Shown here: positions 58,773 to 60,393 of the stretch, piece after piece | Numbering within the stretch: position 1 is the first letter of the stretch | Layout of the letters: each line of letters opens with the position of its first letter | NCBI GenBank assembly: GCA_913046215.1 | Contig: CAJWRJ010000005.1 | Span: 1 to 60,393 of the forward strand | Direction of reading: 5' to 3' | DNA: 60,393 nucleotides | From: an uncultured Legionellales bacterium | GTDB taxonomy: Bacteria > Pseudomonadota > Gammaproteobacteria > Eutrophobiales > Eutrophobiaceae | Notes under the pieces: model-generated | The model's database searches: none | Told to the model about the DNA's origin: nothing | What the model saw: only the letters and a program-made list of their open reading frames with translations | Program-made: the position numbers and the translations under genes

Positions 58773-60164
58773 TCATTTTGGTTTAATCATTTCTTCAGGC
58801 CGAACAATTTTATTAAACTCTTCTTCTGTAACAAAGCCTAAAGCTATTGCTTCTTCTTTTAGTGTCGTCCCATTTTTATGTGCTGTCTTAGCAACAATTG
58901 TTGCATTATCATATCCAATTTTTGGCGTAAGTGCTGTTACAAGCATTAGTGAGCGCTCCATAAGCGATGTTATGTTTTTTTTGTTTGGCTCGATCCCCGA
59001 GATACAATTATCCGCGAAACTAATACATACATCTGTCAGCAATCTTATTGATTGTATCAGGTTGTATGCAAGTACCGGTTTAAAAACATTTAGTTCCATA
59101 TGACCCTGACTTCCTGAAAATGTAATTGTCGTGTGATTACCCATAACTTGCGAGCATACCATTGTCATCGCCTCGCATTGAGTTGGGTTAACTTTACCAG
59201 GCATTATAGAAGAGCCTGGTTCATTTTCAGGTAAACTTAATTCACCCAACCCTGAACGTGGTCCAGAACCAAGTAGTCGGATATCATTAGCTATTTTAAA
59301 TAGTCCGGTCGCTAACGTATTAAGCATACCTGACATTTCAACAAATCCATCATGAGCAGCTAGTGCCTCAAACTTGTTTTCTGCTGTTATAAAAGATAAT
59401 CCAGTATATTTTTTAACTTCTTCAGCAAAGCTTTTAGCAAATTTAGGTTTTGCATTAAGTCCGGTTCCAACAGCTGTACCGCCTTGAGCCAAGGCTAGTA
59501 ATTTTGGAAGAGATTGTTCAACTCGTTCAACTCCGTTAGATACTTGTTTTACGTAACCAGAAAATTCTTGGCCGAGAGTAAGAGGTGTCGCATCTTGTAA
59601 ATGTGTTCGACCAATTTTGATAATATCTTGCCACATGTCGACTTTTTTCTGTAGATGATCTTGAAGGTACTTGAGTGCGGGCAAAAGTTTCAATGATATT
59701 TCTTCTGCTGCAGCGATATGCATAGCAGTCGGGAAAGTATCATTTGAGGACTGACTTTGATTACAGTGATCATTAGGATGAACTGGTGATTTGCTTCCCA
59801 TTTCACCTTTAAGAATTTCAATTGCACGATTTGAAATAACTTCATTAGCATTCATATTGCTTTGTGTACCCGAACCAGTTTGCCAAACGACTAAAGGAAA
59901 ATGATCATTCCATTTTCCCTCCGCAACCTCTTTTGCAGCCAAAACAATAGCATCTCCGATTTTCTGATCTAAGTCTCCAAGTTTCATATTGGTTTTTGCT
60001 GCCGCTAACTTTGTAATACCAAGCGCACGAATAAGAGGTAGCGGCATTGTTTCTTCGCCAATCTTAAAATTTCCTAATGAACGCTGAGTTTGAGCACCCC
60101 AATATTTATCTGCTGGAACTTCAAGAGGTCCAAAGCTATCGACTTCTGTTCGAGTTTTTTTCAT
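58773..60164 (-). CDS. fumC: Fumarate hydratase, class II
   Basis: Interconverts fumarate and malate in the TCA cycle without an iron-sulfur cluster. The 463-residue protein opens [22 protein letters not shown], has a SSNDTFPTA substrate motif near 139, [12 protein letters not shown] near 190 and the superfamily signature [16 protein letters not shown] near 317. It starts three bases after the acnB stop on the same strand, so acnB and fumC are probably cotranscribed. Malate it makes could also enter the MtkAB step. Confidence 0.97.
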   Translation of the reverse strand: MKKTRTEVDSFGPLEVPADKYWGAQTQRSLGNFKIGEETMPLPLIRALGITKLAAAKTNMKLGDLDQKIGDAIVLAAKEVAEGKWNDHFPLVVWQTGSGTQSNMNANEVISNRAIEILKGEMGSKSPVHPNDHCNQSQSSNDTFPTAMHIAAAEEISLKLLPALKYLQDHLQKKVDMWQDIIKIGRTHLQDATPLTLGQEFSGYVKQVSNGVERVEQSLPKLLALAQGGTAVGTGLNAKPKFAKSFAEEVKKYTGLSFITAENKFEALAAHDGFVEMSGMLNTLATGLFKIANDIRLLGSGPRSGLGELSLPENEPGSSIMPGKVNPTQCEAMTMVCSQVMGNHTTITFSGSQGHMELNVFKPVLAYNLIQSIRLLTDVCISFADNCISGIEPNKKNITSLMERSLMLVTALTPKIGYDNATIVAKTAHKNGTTLKEEAIALGFVTEEEFNKIVRPEEMIKPK

Positions 60165-60167
60165 AAT

Positions 60168-60393
60168 TTAGTTTACTACAGAGACTGGAATCTCTTCTAT
60201 TTTTGATTTGGCTTTCAATGCGCTTTTTTGAAAAGATTCAATTTCATCAAAATTTAGATATCTATATACATCATCTGCAAGTGGGTCAAGATTAGTTGCA
60301 AATTCCATATATTCCTTCATTGTAGGGATTCTACCTAATATTGAAGAAACAGCAGCAATTTCAGCAGATGCGAGAAAAACATTTGCACCATCG
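60168..60393 (-). CDS. acnB: Aconitate hydratase B, C-terminal fragment (window edge)
   Basis: Reading leftward from the window end, 74 residues precede a TAA at 60168-60170. They begin DGANVFLASAEIAAVSS and contain GRIPTMKEYMEF and ADDVYRYLNF, which match the extreme C terminus of the bifunctional aconitase/2-methylisocitrate dehydratase AcnB. The gene is cut by the window and not broken. It lies immediately upstream of fumC, giving two TCA-cycle genes in a row. Confidence 0.88.
   Translation of the reverse strand, partial: DGANVFLASAEIAAVSSILGRIPTMKEYMEFATNLDPLADDVYRYLNFDEIESFQKSALKAKSKIEEIPVSVVN

Overview
This is an AT-rich, gene-dense chromosomal stretch from a gammaproteobacterium. The evidence is conserved gene order: pyrG-kdsA-eno-ftsB-ispD-ispF; gyrA-pheA-hisC-tyrA-aroA-cmk-rpsA-ihfB-lapA-lapB-pyrF; and glyA-nrdR-ribD-ribE-ribBA-ribH-nusB-thiL. 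Spacing is tight, many stops and starts overlap, several genes start with GTG or TTG, and I see no insertion sequence, phage gene, CRISPR array, tRNA or rRNA. This fits a streamlined, probably free-living marine-type lineage. The species cannot be named from the sequence alone.

The distinctive content is C1 metabolism. Positions 1514-9607 hold a six-gene, same-strand block for the serine cycle: serine-glyoxylate aminotransferase (sgaA), malyl-CoA lyase (mclA), both malate-CoA ligase subunits (mtkA, mtkB), hydroxypyruvate reductase (hprA) and PEP carboxylase (ppc). Formate-tetrahydrofolate ligase (fhs, 14974-16647), enolase (19486-20778) and serine hydroxymethyltransferase (glyA, 52150-53418) supply further steps. 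Together these could load formate onto tetrahydrofolate, condense the C1 unit with glycine, turn serine into PEP, carboxylate PEP, and split malyl-CoA into acetyl-CoA and glyoxylate. Glycerate kinase, malate dehydrogenase and the formyl-to-methylene-tetrahydrofolate enzymes are not in the window. The window therefore suggests facultative or obligate methylotrophy but does not prove it, and the C1 substrate is unknown.

Layout: metZ (35-1219); a regulatory gap; the serine-cycle block; an accessory region (9620-14924) with an unrecognised membrane-anchored protein carrying a possible Sm-like tail, a predicted nucleotidyltransferase, a sodium/amino-acid symporter and an MFS exporter; fhs with its own terminator; the pyrG to ispF housekeeping run; a leftward run (22288-29817) of smr, purL, an unknown gene, purB and tas; pyrC and rnt; then mtaD and mtnA, which lead into the gyrA to mfd-csiV run. 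A leftward pair, hpt and a methylthioinosine phosphorylase, follows. The window closes with glyA and the riboflavin operon, then fumC and the 3' end of acnB on the minus strand.

A second pathway can be reconstructed from two separated loci. MtaD (31614), the methylthioinosine phosphorylase (50478), Hpt (51215) and MtnA (33007) together salvage methylthioadenosine through methylthioinosine, recovering the purine as IMP. Other oddities are the absence of serC between gyrA and pheA, a RibBA whose GTP cyclohydrolase half has lost its zinc cysteines, and structured-looking leaders before sgaA, rpsA, ihfB and glyA.
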